Shown piece after piece: positions 24,967 to 39,020 of a stretch of 64,000 bases of DNA. The position numbers and the translations under genes are program-made. Positions within the stretch are counted from its first letter, which is position 1. Every line of letters starts with the position of its first letter. This stretch comes from Clusia tigrina. Lineage: Eukaryota > Arthropoda > Insecta > Diptera > Clusiidae. The stretch lies in the NCBI GenBank assembly GCA_920105625.2, contig CAKKTE020000052.1, forward strand, positions 930,001 through 994,000, written 5' to 3'. The notes under the pieces were generated by a model. That model was not told the DNA's origin and ran no database searches. It saw only the letters and a program-made list of their open reading frames with translations.

Positions 24967-27900
24967 TGCTATCGCTCAAAGCTATGCTACCCTTGAGTCC
25001 CAAATCAAACACTGATAAAACTTCCCACGGCCCTAACTTCTATACAGTACGTCCTACACCTATCAAAGTTTACAACATACAAATGCTTGTAAATTTTTAC
25101 TGGAGCGTCATAAAACCTTGAAATTTTGTAACAATAAAGTACTCGAGCCTCTTGTCAATTTAAACTATCGGTCAAAGCTATGCTACCCTTGAGTCCCGAA
25201 TCAAACACTGATAAAACTTCAAATGGCCCTAACTTCTATACGGTACGTCCTACACCTGTCAAAGTTGGCAACATACAAATGCTTGTAACTTTTTACTGGA
25301 TCGTCATAAAACCTTGAAATTTTGTAACAATAAAGACCCCGAGCCTCTTGTCAATTTAAGCTATCGCTCAAAGCTATGCTACCCTTGAGTCCCAAATCAA
25401 ACAATGATAGAACTTCAAATGGCCCTAACTTCTATACGGTACGTCCTACACCTAACAAAGTTTGCAACATACAAATGCTTGTAACTTTTTACTGGAGCGT
25501 CATAAAACCTTGAAATTTTGTAACAATAAAGACCTCGAGCCTCTGTTCAATTTAAGCTATCGTTCAAAGCTATGCTACCCTTGCGTCCCAAAGCAAACAA
25601 TGATAAAACTTCAAATGGCCCTAACTTCTATACGGTACGTCCTACACCTATCAAAGTTTGCAGCATACAAATGCTTGTAACTTTTTACTGGAGCGTAATA
25701 AAACCTTCAAATTTTGTAACAATAAAGTACTCGAGCCTCTTCTCAATTTAAACTATCGCTCAAAGATATGCTACCCTTGAGTCCCAAATCAAACACTGAT
25801 ATAACTTCAAATGGCTCTAACTTCTACACGGTACGTCCTACACCTATCAAAGTTGGCAACATACAAATGCTTGTAACTTTTTACCGGAGCGTCATAAAAC
25901 CTTGAAATTTTGTAACAATAAAGACCTCGAGCCTCTTGTCAATTTAAGCTATCGCTCAAAGCTATGCTACCCTTGAGTCCCAAATCAAACAATGATAGAA
26001 CTTCAAATGGCCCTAACTTCTATACGGTACGTCCTACACTTATAAAAGTTTGAAACATACAAATGCTTGTAACTTTTTACTGGAGCGTCATAAAACCTTG
26101 AAATTTTGTAACAATAATGACCTCGAGCCTCTTGTCAATTTAAGCTATCGCTCGAAGCTATGCCAACCTTGAGTCCCAAATCAAACAATGATTAAACTTC
26201 AAATGGCCCTAACTTCTATACGGTACGTCCTACACCTAACAAAGTTTGCAACATACAAATGCTTGTAACTTTTTACTGGAGCGTCATAAAACCTTGAAAT
26301 TTTTTTACAATAAAGTACTCGAGCCTCTTCTCAATTTAAACAATCACTCAAAGCTATGCTACCCTTGAGTCCCAAATCAAACACTGATAAAACTTCAAAT
26401 GGCCCTAACTTCTATACGGTACGTCCTACACTTATCAAAGTTTGCAACATACAAATGCTTGTAACTTTTTACTGGAGCGTCATAAAACCTTGAAATTTTG
26501 TAACAATAAAGTACTCGAGCCTCTTGTCAATTTAAGCTATCGCGCAAAGCTATGCTACCCTTGAATCTCAAATCAAACACTGATAAAACTTCCCACGGCC
26601 CTAACTTCTATACAGTACGTCCTACACCTATCAAAGTTTGCAACATACAAATGCTTGCAACTTTTTACTGGAGCGTCATAAAACCTTGAAATTTTGTAAC
26701 AATAAAGACCTCGAGCCTCTGTTCAATTTAAGCTATCGCTCAAAGCTATGCTACCCTTGAGTCCCAAATCAAACAATGATAAAACTTCAAATGGCCCTAA
26801 CTTCTGTACGGTACGTCCTACACCTGTCAAAGTTGGCAACATACAAATGCTTGTAACTTTTTACTGGAGCGTCATAAAACCTTGAAATTTTGTAACAATA
26901 AAGACCCCGAGCCTCTTGTCAATTTAAGCTATCGCTCAAAGCTATGCTACTCTTGAGTCCCAAATCAAACAATGATAGAACTTCAAATGGCCCTAACTTC
27001 TATACGGTACGTCCTACACCTAACAAAGTTTGCAACATACAAATGCTTGTAACTTTTTACTGGAGCGTCATAAAACCTTGAAATTTTGTAACAATAAAGA
27101 CCTCGAGCCTCTTGTCAATTTAAGCTATCGCTCAAAGCTATGCTACCCTTGAGTCCCGAATCAAACACTGATAAAACTTCAAATGGACCTAACTTCTATA
27201 CGGTACGTCCTACACCTATCAAAGTTTGCAACATACAAATGCTTGTAACTTTTTACTGGAGCGTAATAAAACCTTCAAATTTTGTAACAATAAAGTACTC
27301 GAGCCTCTTCTCAATTTAAACTATCGCTCAAAGCTATGCTACCCTTGAGTCCCAAATCAAACACTGATATAACTTCAAATGGCTCTAACTTCTATACGGT
27401 ACGTCCTACACCTATCAAAGTTGGCAACATACAAATGCTTGAAACTTTTTACTGGAGCGTCATAAAACCTTGAAATTTTGTAACAATAAAGACCTCGAGC
27501 CTCTTGTCAATTTAAGCTATCGCTCAAAGCTATGCTACCCTTGACTCCCTAATCAAACAATGATAGAACTTCAAATGGCCCTAACTTCTATACGGTACGT
27601 CCTACACTTATCAAAGTTTGCAACATACAAATGCTTGTAACTGTTTACTGGAGCGTCATAAAACCTTGAAATTTTGTAACAATAAAGTACTCGAGCCTCT
27701 TGTCAATTTAAACTATCGCTCAAAGCTATGCTACCCTTGAGGCTCAAATCAAACACTGATAAAACTTCCCACGGCCCTAACTTCTATACAGTATGTCCTA
27801 CACCTATCAAAGTTTGCAACATACAAATGCTTGTAACTTTTTACTGGAGCGTCATAAAACCTTGAAATTTTGTAACAATAAAGTACTCGAGCCTCTTGTC

Positions 27901-30900
27901 AATTTAAGCTATCGCTCAAGTTATGCTACCCTTGAGTCCCGAATCAAACACTGATAAAACTTCAAATGGACCTAACTTCTATACGGTACGTCCTACACCT
28001 ATCAAAGTTGGCAACAAACAAATGCTTGTAACTTTTTACTGGAGCGTCATAAAACCTTGAAATTTTGTAACAATAAAGACCTCGAGCCTCTTGTCAATTT
28101 AAGCTATCGCTCAAAGCTATGCTACCCTTGAGTCCCAAATCAAACAATGATAAAACTTCAAATGGCCCTAACTTCTATACGGTACGTCCTACACCTATCA
28201 AAGTTTGCAACATACAAATGCTTGTAACTTTTTACTGGAGCGTAATAAAACCTTCAAATTTTGTAACAATAAAGTACTCGAGCCTCTTCTCAATTTAAAC
28301 TACCGCTCAAAGCTATGCTACCCTTGAGTCCCAAATCAAACACTGATATAACTTCAAATGGCCCTGACTTCTATACGGTACGTCCTACACCTATCAAAGT
28401 TGGCAACATACAAATGCTTGAAACTTTTTACTAGAGCGTCATAAAACCTTGAAATTTTGTAACAATAAAGACCTCGAGCCTCTTGTGAATTTAAGCTATC
28501 GCTCAAAGCTATGCTACCCTTGAGTCCCTAATCAAACAATGATAGAACTTCAAATGGCCCTAACTTCTATACGGTACGTCCTACACTTATCAAAGTTTGC
28601 AACATACAAATGCTTGTAACTTTTTACTGGAGCGTCATAAAACCTTGAAATTTTGTAACAATAAAGTACTCGAGCCTCTTGTCAATTTAAACTATCGCTC
28701 AAAGCTATGCTACCCTTGAGGCTCAAATCAAACACTGATAAAACTTCCCACGGCCCTAACTTCTATACAGTATGTCCTACACCTATCAAAGTTTGCAACA
28801 TACAAATGCTTGTAACTTTTTACTGGAGCGTCATAAAACCTTGAAATTTTGTAACAATAAAGTACTCGAGCCTCTTGTCAATTTAAGCTATCGCTCAAAG
28901 CTATGCTACCCTTGAGTCCCGAATCAAACACTGATAAAACTTCAAATGGACTTAACTTCTATACGGTACGTCCTACACCTATCAAAGTTGGCAACAAACA
29001 AATGCTTGTAACTTTTTACTGGAGCGTCATAAAACCTTGAAACTTTGTAACAATAAAGACATCGAGCCTCTTGTCAATTTAAGCTATCGCTCAAAGCTAT
29101 GCTACCCTTGAGTCCCAAATCAAACAATGATAAAACTTCAAATGGCCCTAACTTCTATACGGTACGTCCTACACCTAACAACATTTGCAACATACAAATG
29201 CTTGTAACTTTTCACTGGAGCGTCATAAAACCTTGAAAATTTGTAACAATAAAGACCTCGAGCCTCTGTTCAATTTAAGCTATCGCTCAAAGCTATGCTA
29301 CCCTTGAGTCCCAAATCAAACAATGATAAAACTTCAAATGGCCCTACCTTCTATGCGGTACGTCCTACACCTATCAAAGTTTGGAACAGACAAATGCTTG
29401 TAACTTTTTATTGTGGCATTATAAAACTTTGAAATATTGTAACAATAAAGTACCCGAGCCTCTTGTCAATTTATGCTATCGCTCAAAGCTATGCTACCCT
29501 TGAGTCCCAAATCTAACACTGATAAAACTTCAAATGGCCCTAACTTCCATACGGTACGTCCTACACCTATCAAAGTTTACAACATACAAATGCTTGTAAA
29601 TTTTTACTGGAGCGTCATAAAACCTTGAAATTTTGTAACAATAAAGTACTCGAGCCTCTTGTCAATTTAATCTATAGCTCAAAGCTATGCTAACCTTGAG
29701 TCCCAAATCAAACACTGATAAAACTTCAAATGGCCCTAACTTCTACACGGTACGTCCTACACCTATCAAAGTTGGCAACATACAAATGCTTGTAACTTTT
29801 TACCGGAGCGTCATAAAACCTTGAAATTTTGTAACAATAAAGACCTCGAGCCTCTTGTCAATTTAAGCTATCGCTCAAAGCTATGCTACCCTTGAGTCCC
29901 TAATCAAACAATGATAGAACTTCAAATGGCCCTAACTTCTATACGGTACGTCCTACACTTATCAAAGTTTGCAACATACAAATGCTTGTAACTTTTTACT
30001 GGAGCGTCATAAAACCTTGAAATTTTGTAACAATAATGACCTCGAGCCTCTTGTCAATTTAAGCTATCGCTCGAAGCTATGCCAACCTTGAGTCCCAAAT
30101 CAAACAATGATTAAACTTCAAATGGCCCTAACTTCTATACGGTACGTCCTACACCTAACAAAGTTTGCAACATACAAATGCTTGTAACTTTTTACTGGAG
30201 CGTCATAAAACCTTGAAATTTTTTTACAATAAAGTACTCGAGCCTCTTCTCAATTTAAACAATCACTCAATGCTATGCTACCCTTGAGTCCCAAATCAAA
30301 CACTGATAAAACTTCAAATGGCCCTAACTTCTATACGGTACGTCCTACACTTATCAAAGTTTGCAACATACAAATGCTTGTAACTTTTTACTGGAGCGTC
30401 ATAAAACCTTGAAATTTTGTACCAATAAAGACCTCGAGCCTTTTGTCAATTTAAGCTATCGCTCAAAGCTATCCTACCCTTGAGTCCCAAATCAAACAAT
30501 GATAAAACTTCAAATGGCCCTAACTTCTATACGGTACGTCCTACACCTATCAAAGTTTGGAACATACAAATTCTTGAAACTTTTTACTGTGGCGTCATAA
30601 AATCTGGAAATTTTGTAACAATAAAGACCTCGAGCCTCTGTTCAATTTAAGCTATCGCTCAAAGCTATGCTACCCTTAAGTCCCAAATCAAACAATGATA
30701 AAACTTCAAATGGCCCTAACTTCTGTACGGTACGTCCTACACCTGTCAAAGTTGGCAACATACAAATGCTTGTAACTTTTTACTGGAGCGTCATAAAACC
30801 TTGAAATTTTGTAACAATAAAGACCCCGAGCCTCTTGTCAATTTAAGCTATCGCTCAAAGCTATGCTACCCTTGAGTCCCAAATCAAACAATGATAGAAC

Positions 30901-32081
30901 TTCAAATGGCCCTAACTTCTATACGGTACGTCCTACACCTAACAAAGTTTGCAACATACAAATGCTTGTAACTTTTTACTGGAGCGTCATAAAACCTTGA
31001 AATTTTGTAACAATAAAGACCTCGAGCCTCTGTTCAATTTAAGCTATCGCTCAAAGCTACGCTACCCTTGAGTCCCAAATCAAACAATGATAAAACTTCA
31101 AATGGCCCTAACTTCTATACGGTACGTCCTACACCTATCAAAGTTTGCAACATACAAATGCTTGTAACTTTTTACTGGAGCGTAATAAAACCTTCAAATT
31201 TTGTAAAAATAAAGTACTCGAGCCTCTTCTCAATTTAAACTATCGCTCAAAGCTATGCTACCCTTGAGTCCCAAATCAAACACTGATATAACTTCAAAAG
31301 GCCCTAACTTCTATACGGTACGTCCTACACCTATCAAAGTTGGCAACATACAAATGCTTGTAACTTTTTATTGGAGCGTCATAAAACCTTGAAATTTTGT
31401 AACAATAAAGACCTCGAGCCTCTTGTCAATTTAAGCTATCGCTCAAAGCTATGCTACCCTTGAGTCCCTAATCAAACAATGATAGAACTTCAAATGGCCC
31501 TAACTTCTATACGGTACGTCCTACACTTATCAAAGTTTGCAACATACAAATGCTTGTAACTTTTTACTGGAGCGTCATAAAACCTTGAAATTGTGTAACA
31601 ATAAAGTACTCGAGCCTCTTGTCAATTTAAACTATCGCTCAAAGCTATGCTACCCTTGAGGCTCAAATCAAACACTGATAAAAATTCCCACGGCCCTAAC
31701 TTCTATACAGTATGTCCTACACCTATCAAAGTTTGCAACATACAAATGCTTGTAACTTTTTACTGGAGCGTCATAACACCTTGAAATTTTGTAACAATAA
31801 AGTACTCGAGCCTCTTGTCAATTTAAGCTATCGCTCAAAGCTATGCTACCCTTGAGTCCCGAATCAAACACTGATAAAACTTCAAATGGACCTAACTTCT
31901 ATACGGTACGTCCTACACCTATCAAAGTTGGCAACAAACAAATGCTTGTAACTTTTTACTGGAGCGTCATAAAACCTTGAAACTTTGTAACAATAAAGAC
32001 CTCGAGCCTCTTGTCAATTTAAGCTATCGCTCAAAGCTATGCTACCCTTGAGTCCCAAATCAAACAATGATAAAACTTCAA
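24967..32081 (+). repeat. Block Y', second copy of the large segmental duplication (right half)
   Basis: It is the partner of 9651-18331, at an offset of 15316 in its left part and 13749 in its right part because the 8-mer is single here. Scattered differences include aaagcaaac near 25591 against aaatcaaac, ctagagcg near 28431 against ctggagcg, and cttgaaatttt near 28045 where the partner has cttgaaacttt. The copies are close but have separate substitutions. Confidence 0.92.
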
Positions 32082-32956
32082 ATTGCCCTAACTTCTATAC
32101 GGTACGTCCTACACCTAACAACATTTGCAACATACAAATGCTTGTAACTTTTCACTGGAGCGTCATAAAACCTTGAAAATTTGTAACAATAAAGACCTCG
32201 AGCCTCTGTTCAATTTAAGCTATCGCTCAAAGCTATGCTACCCTTGAGTCCCAAATCAAACAATGATAAAACTTCAAATGGCCCTACCTTCTATGTGGTA
32301 CGTCCTACACCTATCAAAGTTTGGAACAGACAAATGCTTGTAACTTTTTATTGGGGCGTTATAAAACTTTGAAATTTTGTAACAATAAAGTACCCGAGCC
32401 TCTTGTCAATTTATGCTATCGCTCAAAGCTATGCTACCCTTGAGTCCCAAATCAAACACTGATAAAACTTCAAATGGCCCTAACTTCCATACGTTACGTC
32501 CTACACCTATCAAAGTTTACAACATACAAATGCTTGTAAATTTTTACTGGAGCGTCATAAAACCTTGAAATTTTGTAACAATAAAGTACTCGAGCCTCTT
32601 GTCAATTTAAGCTATCGCTCAAAGCTATGCTACCCTTGAGTCCCAAATCAAACATTGATAAAACTTCAAATGGCCCTAACTTCTATACGGTACGTCCTAC
32701 ACCTATCAAAGTTTGCAACATACAAATGCATGTATCTTTTTACTGGAGCGTCATAAAACCTTGAAATTTTGTAACAATATAGTACTCGAGCCTCTTGTCA
32801 ATTTAAGCTATCGCTCAAAGCTATGCTACCCTTGAGTTCCAAATCAAACACTGATAAAACTTCAAATGGCCCTAATTTCTATACGGTACTTCCTACAACT
32901 ATCAAAGTTTGCAACATACAAATGCTTATAACTTTTTACTGGAGCGTCATAAAACC
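32082..32956 (+). repeat. Transition of about 4.5 monomers
   Basis: Bases 32082-32500 resemble 29.15-29.55 kb (acaacatttgc, then ctatgtggtac where relatives have ctatgcggtac). Bases 32600-32950 resemble the far-left monomers near 197-560 (cattgataaa, aaatgcatgtatc, caatatagtac, ggtacttcctacaac). This joins two families that are distant in the window, just before the 9-mer repeat begins. Confidence 0.75.
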
Positions 32957-34720
32957 TTGAAATTTTGTAACAATAAAGTACTCGAGCCTCTTGTCAATTT
33001 AAGCTATAGCTCAAAGCTATGCTAACCTTGAGTCCCAAATCAAACAATGATAGAACTTCAAATGGCCCTAACTTCTATACGGTACGTCCTACACTTATCA
33101 AAGTTTGCAACATACAAATGCTTGTAACTTTTTACTAGAGCGTCATAAAACCTTGAAATTTTGTAACAATAATGACCTCGAGCCTCTTGTCAATTTAAGC
33201 TATCGCTCGAAGCTATGCCAACCTTGAGTCCCTAATCAAACAATGATTAAACTTCAAATGGCCCTAACTTCTATACGGTACGTCCTACACCTAACAAAGT
33301 TTGCAACATACAAATGCTTGTAACTTTTTACTGGAGCGTCATAAAACCTTGAAATTTTTTTACAATAAAGTACTCGAGCCTCTTCTCAATTTAAACAATC
33401 GCTCAAAGCTATGCTACCCTTGAGTCCCAAATCAAACACTGATAAAACTTCAAATGGCCCTAACTTCTATACGGTACGTCCTACACTTATCAAAGTTTGC
33501 AACATACAAATGCTTGTAGCTTTTTACTGGAGCGTCATAAAGCCTTGAAATTTTGTAACAATAAAGTACTCGAGCCTCTTGTCAATTTAAGCTATCGCTC
33601 AAAGCTATGCTACCCTGGAGTCCCAAATCAATCACTGGTAAAATTTCAAATGGCCCTAATTTCAATACGGTACGTCCTACACCTATCAAAGTTTGCAACA
33701 TAAAAATGCTTGTAACTTTTTACTGGAGCGTCATAAAATCTGGAAATTTTGTAACAATAAAGCACTCGAGCCTCTTGTCAATTTAAGCTATCGCGCAAAG
33801 TTATGCTACCCTTGAATCTCAAATCAAACACTGATAAAACTTACCACGGCCCTAACTTCTATACAGTACGTCCTACACCTATCAAAGTTTGCAACATACA
33901 AATGCTTGCAACTTTTTACTGGAGCGTCATAAAACCTTGAAATTTTGCAACAATAAAGACCTCGAGCCTCTGTTCAATTTAAGATATCGCTCAAAGCTAT
34001 GCTACCCTTGTGTCCCAAATCAAACAATGATAAAACTTCAAATGGCCCTAACTTCTGTACGGTACGTCCTACACTTATCAAAGTTTGGAACATACAAATG
34101 CTTGTAACTCTTTACTGGGGCGTTATAAAACTTTGAAATTTTTTAACAATAAAGTACTCGAGCCTCTTGTCAATTTAAGCTATCGCTCAAAGCTATGCTA
34201 CCCTTGAGTCCCAAATCAAACATTGATAAAACTTCAAATGGCCCTAACTTCTATACGGTACGTCCTACACCTATCAAAGTTTGCAACATAAAAATTCTTG
34301 TAACTTTTTACTGGAGCGTCATAAAATCTGGAAATTTTGTAACAATAACGTACTCGAGCCTCTTGTCAATTTAAGCTATCGCTCAAAGCTATGCTACCCT
34401 TGAGTCTGAAATCAAACACTGATAAAACTTCCCACGGCTCTAACTTCTATACAGTACGTCGAACACCTATCAAAGTGTGCAACATACAAATGCCTGTAAC
34501 TTTTTACTGGAGCGTCATAAAACCTTGAAATTTTGTAACAATAAAGACCTCGAGCCTCTGTTCAATTTAAGCTATCGCTCAAAGCTATGATACCCTTGAG
34601 TCCCAAATCAAACAATGATAAAACTTCAAATGGCCCTAACTCCTGTACGGTACGTCCTACACCTATCGAAGTTTGGAGCATACAAATGCTTGTAACTTTT
34701 TACTAGGGCGTTATAAAACT
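32957..34720 (+). repeat. 1764-bp 9-monomer unit, copy 1
   Basis: Exactly 9 x 196. Tags repeat at 1764-bp intervals: ctatagctcaaag at 33004, 34768 and 36532; ccctggagtcccaaatcaat near 33614, 35378 and 37142; and ctatcgaagtttggagc near 34664 and 36428. This copy carries private changes such as gtagctttttac near 33516 and caataaagcac near 33757. Confidence 0.93.
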
Positions 34721-36484
34721 TTGAAATTTTGTAACAATAAAGTACTCGAGCCTCTTGTCAATTTAAGCTATAGCTCAAAGCTATGCTAACCTTGAGTCCC
34801 AAATCAAACAATGATAGAACTTCAAATGGCCCTAACTTCGATACGGTACGTCCTACACTTATCAAAGTTTGCAACATACAAATGCTTGTAACTTTTTACT
34901 AGAGCGTCATAAAACCTTGAAATTTTGTAACAATAATGACCTCGAGCCTCTTGTCAATTTAAGCTATCGCTCGAAGCTATGCCAACCTTGAGTCCCAAAT
35001 CAAACAATGATTAAACATCAAATGGCCCTAACTTCTATACGGTACGTCCTACACCTAACAAAGTTTGCAACATACAAATGCTTGTAACTTTTTACTGGAG
35101 CGTCATAAAACCTTGAAATTTTTTTACAATAAAGTACTCGAGCCTCTTCTCAATTTAAACAATCGCTCAAAGCTATGCTACCCTTGAGTCCCAAATCATA
35201 CACTGATAAAACTTCAAATGGCCCTAACTTCTATACGGTACGTCCTACACTTATCAAAGTTTGCGACATACAAATGCTTGTAACTTTTTACTGGAGCGTC
35301 ATAAAGCCTTGAAATTTTGTAACAATAAAGTACTCGAGCCTCTTGTCAATTTAAGCTATCGCTCAAAGCTATGCTACCCTGGAGTCCCAAATCAATCACT
35401 GGTAAAATTTCAAATGGCCCTAATTTCTATACGGTACGTCCTACACCTATCAAAGTTTGCAACATAAAAATGCTTGTAACTTTTTACTGGAGCGTCATAA
35501 AATCTGGAAATTTTGTAACAATAAAGTACTCGAGCCTCTTGTCAATTTAAGCTATCGCGCAAAGCTATGCTACCCTTGAATCTCAAATCAAACACTGATA
35601 AAACTTACCACGGCCCTAACTTCTATACAGTACGTCCTACACCTATCAAAGTTTGCAACATACAAATGCTTGCAACTTTTTACTGGAGCGTCATAAAACC
35701 TTGAAATTTTGTAACAATAAAGACCTCGAGCCTCTGTTCAATTTAAGCTATCGCTCAAAGCTATGCTACCCTTGAGTCCCAAATCAAACAATGATAAAAC
35801 TTCAAATGGCCCTAACTTCTGTACGGTACGTCCTACACTTATCAACGTTTGGAACATACAAATGCTTGTAACTCTTTACTGGGGCGTTATAAAACTTTGA
35901 AATTTTTTAACAATAAAGTACTCGAGCCTCTTGTCAATTTAAGCTATCGCTCAAAGCTATGCTACCCTTGAGTCCCAAATCAAACATTGATAAAACTTCA
36001 AATGGCCCTAACTTCTATACGGTACGTCCTACACCTATCAAAGTTTGCAACATAAAAATTCTTGTAACTTTTTACTGGAGCGTCATAAAATCTGGAAATT
36101 TTGTAACAATAACGTACTCGAGCCTCTTGTCAATTTAAGCTATCGCTCAAAGCTATGCTACCCTTGAGTCTCAAATCAAACACTGATAAAACTTCCCACG
36201 GCTCTAACTTCTATACAGTACGTCGTACACCTATCAAAGTGTGCAACATACAAATGCCTGTAACTTTTTACTGGAGCGTCATAAAACCTTGAAATTTTGT
36301 AACAATAAAGACCTCGAGCCTCTGTTCAATTTAAGCTATCGCTCAAAGCTATGCTACCCTTGAGTCCCAAATCAAACAATGATAAAACTTCAAATGGCCC
36401 TAACTTCTGTACGGTACGTCCTACACCTATCGAAGTTTGGAGCATACAAATGCTTGTAACTTTTTACTGGGGCGTTATAAAACT
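34721..36484 (+). repeat. 1764-bp 9-monomer unit, copy 2
   Basis: The middle copy of the 9-mer, in exact 1764-bp register with its neighbours. It differs from copy 1 at single bases, for example cacttatcaacg near 35842 against cacttatcaaag in copy 1. It shares the aaacatcaaatgg change near 35014 with copy 3 (near 36778) but not with copy 1. Confidence 0.93.
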
Positions 36485-38170
36485 TTGAAATTTTGTAACA
36501 ATAAAGTACTCGAGCCTCTTGTCAATTTAAGCTATAGCTCAAAGCTATGCTAACCTTGAGTCCCAAATCAAACAATGATAGAACTTCAAATGGCCCTAAC
36601 TTCTATACGGTACGTCCTACACTTATCAAAGTTTGCAACATACAAATGCTTGTAACTTTTTACTAGAGCGTCATAAAACCTTGAAATTTTGTAACAATAA
36701 TGACCTCGAGCCTCTTGTCAATTTAAGCTATCGCTCGAAGCTATGCCAACCTTGAGTCCCAAATCAAACAATGATTAAACATCAAATGGCCCTAACTTCT
36801 ATACGGTACGTCCTACACCTAACAAAGTTTGCAACATACAAATGCTTGTAACTTTTTACTGGAGCGTCATAAAACCTTGAAATTTTTTTACAATAAAGTA
36901 ATCGAGCCTCTTCTCAATTTAAACAATCGCTCAAAGCTATGCTACCCTTGAGTCCCAAATCAAACACTGATAAAACTTCAAATGGCCCTAACTTCTATAC
37001 GGTACGTCCTACACTTTTCAAAGTTTGCTACATACAAATGCTTGTAACTTTTTACTGGATCGTCATAAAGCCTTGAAATTTTGTAACAATAAAGTACTCG
37101 AGCCTCTTGTCAATTTAAGCTATCGCTCAAAGCTATGCTACCCTGGAGTCCCAAATCAATCACTGGTAAAATTTCAAATGGCCCTAATTTCTATACGGTA
37201 CGTCCTACACCTATCAAAGTTTGCAACATAAAAATGCTTGTATCTTTTTACTGGAGCGTCATAAAATCTGGAAATTTTGTAACAATAAAGTACTCGAGCC
37301 TCTTGTCAATTTAAGCTATCGCGCAAAGCTATGCTACCCTTGAATCTCAAATCAAACACTGATAAAACTTACCACGGCCCTAACTTCTATACAGTACGTC
37401 CTACACCTATCAAAGTTTGCAACATACAAATGCTTGCAACTTTTTACTGGAGCGTCATAAAACTTTGAAATTTTGTAACAATAAAGATCTCGAGCCTCTG
37501 TTCAATTTAAGCTATCGCTCAAAGCTATGCTACCCTTGAGTCCCAAATCAAACAATGATAAAACTTCAAATGGCCGTAACTTCTGTACGGTACGTCCTAC
37601 ACTTATCAAAGTTTGGAACATACAAATGCTTGTAACTTTTTACTGGGGCGTTATAAAACTTTGAAATTTTTTAACAATAAAGTACTCGAGCCTCTTGTCA
37701 ATTTAAGCTATCGCTCAAAGCTATGCTACCCTTGAGTCCCAAATCAAACATTGATATAACTTCAAATGGCCCTAACTTCTATACAGTACGTCCTACACCT
37801 ATCAAAGTTTGCAACATAAAAATTCTTGTAACTTTTTACTGGAGCGTCATAAAATCTGGAAATTTTGTAACAATAAAGTACTCGAGCCTCTTGTCATTTT
37901 AAGCTATCGCTCAAAGCTATGCTACCCTTGAGTCTCAAATCAAACACTGATAAAACTTCCCACGGCTCTAACTTCTATACAGTACGTCGTACACCTATCA
38001 AAGTGTGCAACATACAAATGCCTGTAACTTTTTACTGGAGCGTCATAAAACCTTGAAATTTTGTAACAATAAAGACCTCGAGCCTCTGTTCAATTTAAGC
38101 TATCGCTCAAAGCTATGCTACCCTTGAGTCCCAAATCACACAATGATAAAACTTCAAATGGCCCTAACTT
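36485..38170 (+). repeat. 1764-bp 9-monomer unit, copy 3 (right edge diverged)
   Basis: It follows the 9-mer order up to about 38170. There the expected ctatcgaagtttggagc is replaced by a diverged tatatgaaagttttgaac. This copy is also the left part of the 4295-bp unit, so its sequence appears again from 40780. Confidence 0.9.
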
Positions 38171-38991
38171 CTGTACGGTATGTCCTACATATATGAAAGT
38201 TTTGAACATACAAATGCTTGTAACTTTTTACTGTGGCGTTATAAAAGTTTGAAATTTTGTAACAATAAAGTACTCGAGCCTCTTGTCAATTTAAGCTATC
38301 GGTCAAAGCTATGCTACCCTTGAGTCCCGAATCAAACACTGATAAAACTTCAAATGGCCCTAACTTCTATACGGTACGTCCTACACCTGTCAAAGTTGGC
38401 AACATACAAATGCTTGTAACTTTTTACTGGAGCGTCATAAAACCTTGAAATTTTGTAACAATAAAGACCTCGAGCCTCTTGTCAATTTAAGCTATCGCTC
38501 AAAGCTATGCTACCCTTGAGTCCCAAATCAAACAATGATAGAACTTCAAATGGCCCTAACTTCTATACGGTACGTCCTACACCTAACAAAGTTTGCAACA
38601 TACAAATGCTTGTAACTTTTTACTGGAGCGTCATAAAACCTTGAAATTTTGTAACAATAAAGACCTCGAGCCTCTGTTCAATTTAAGCTATCGCTCAAAG
38701 CTATGCTACCCTTGAGTCCCAAATCAAACAATGATAGAACTTCAAATGGCCCTAACATCTATACGGTACGTCCTACACTTATCAAAGTTTGCAACATACA
38801 AATGCTTGTAACTTTTTACTGGAGCATCATAAAACCTTGAAATTTTGTAACAATAAACTACTCGAGCCTCTTGTCAATTTAAGCTATCGCTCAAAGCTAT
38901 GCTACCCTTGAGGCTCAAATCAAACACTGATAAAACTTCCCACAGCCCTAACTTCTATACAGTATGTCCTACACCTATCAAAGTTTGCAAC

Positions 38992-39020
38992 ATACAAATG
39001 CTTGTAATCATAAAACCTTG
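38992..39020 (+). repeat. Monomer with a 15-bp deletion, first copy
   Basis: The normal run from cttgtaa through ctttttactggagcg to tcataaaacc is reduced to cttgtaatcataaaacc, a loss of 15 bases after 39007. It marks the 4295-bp unit. Confidence 0.92.
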
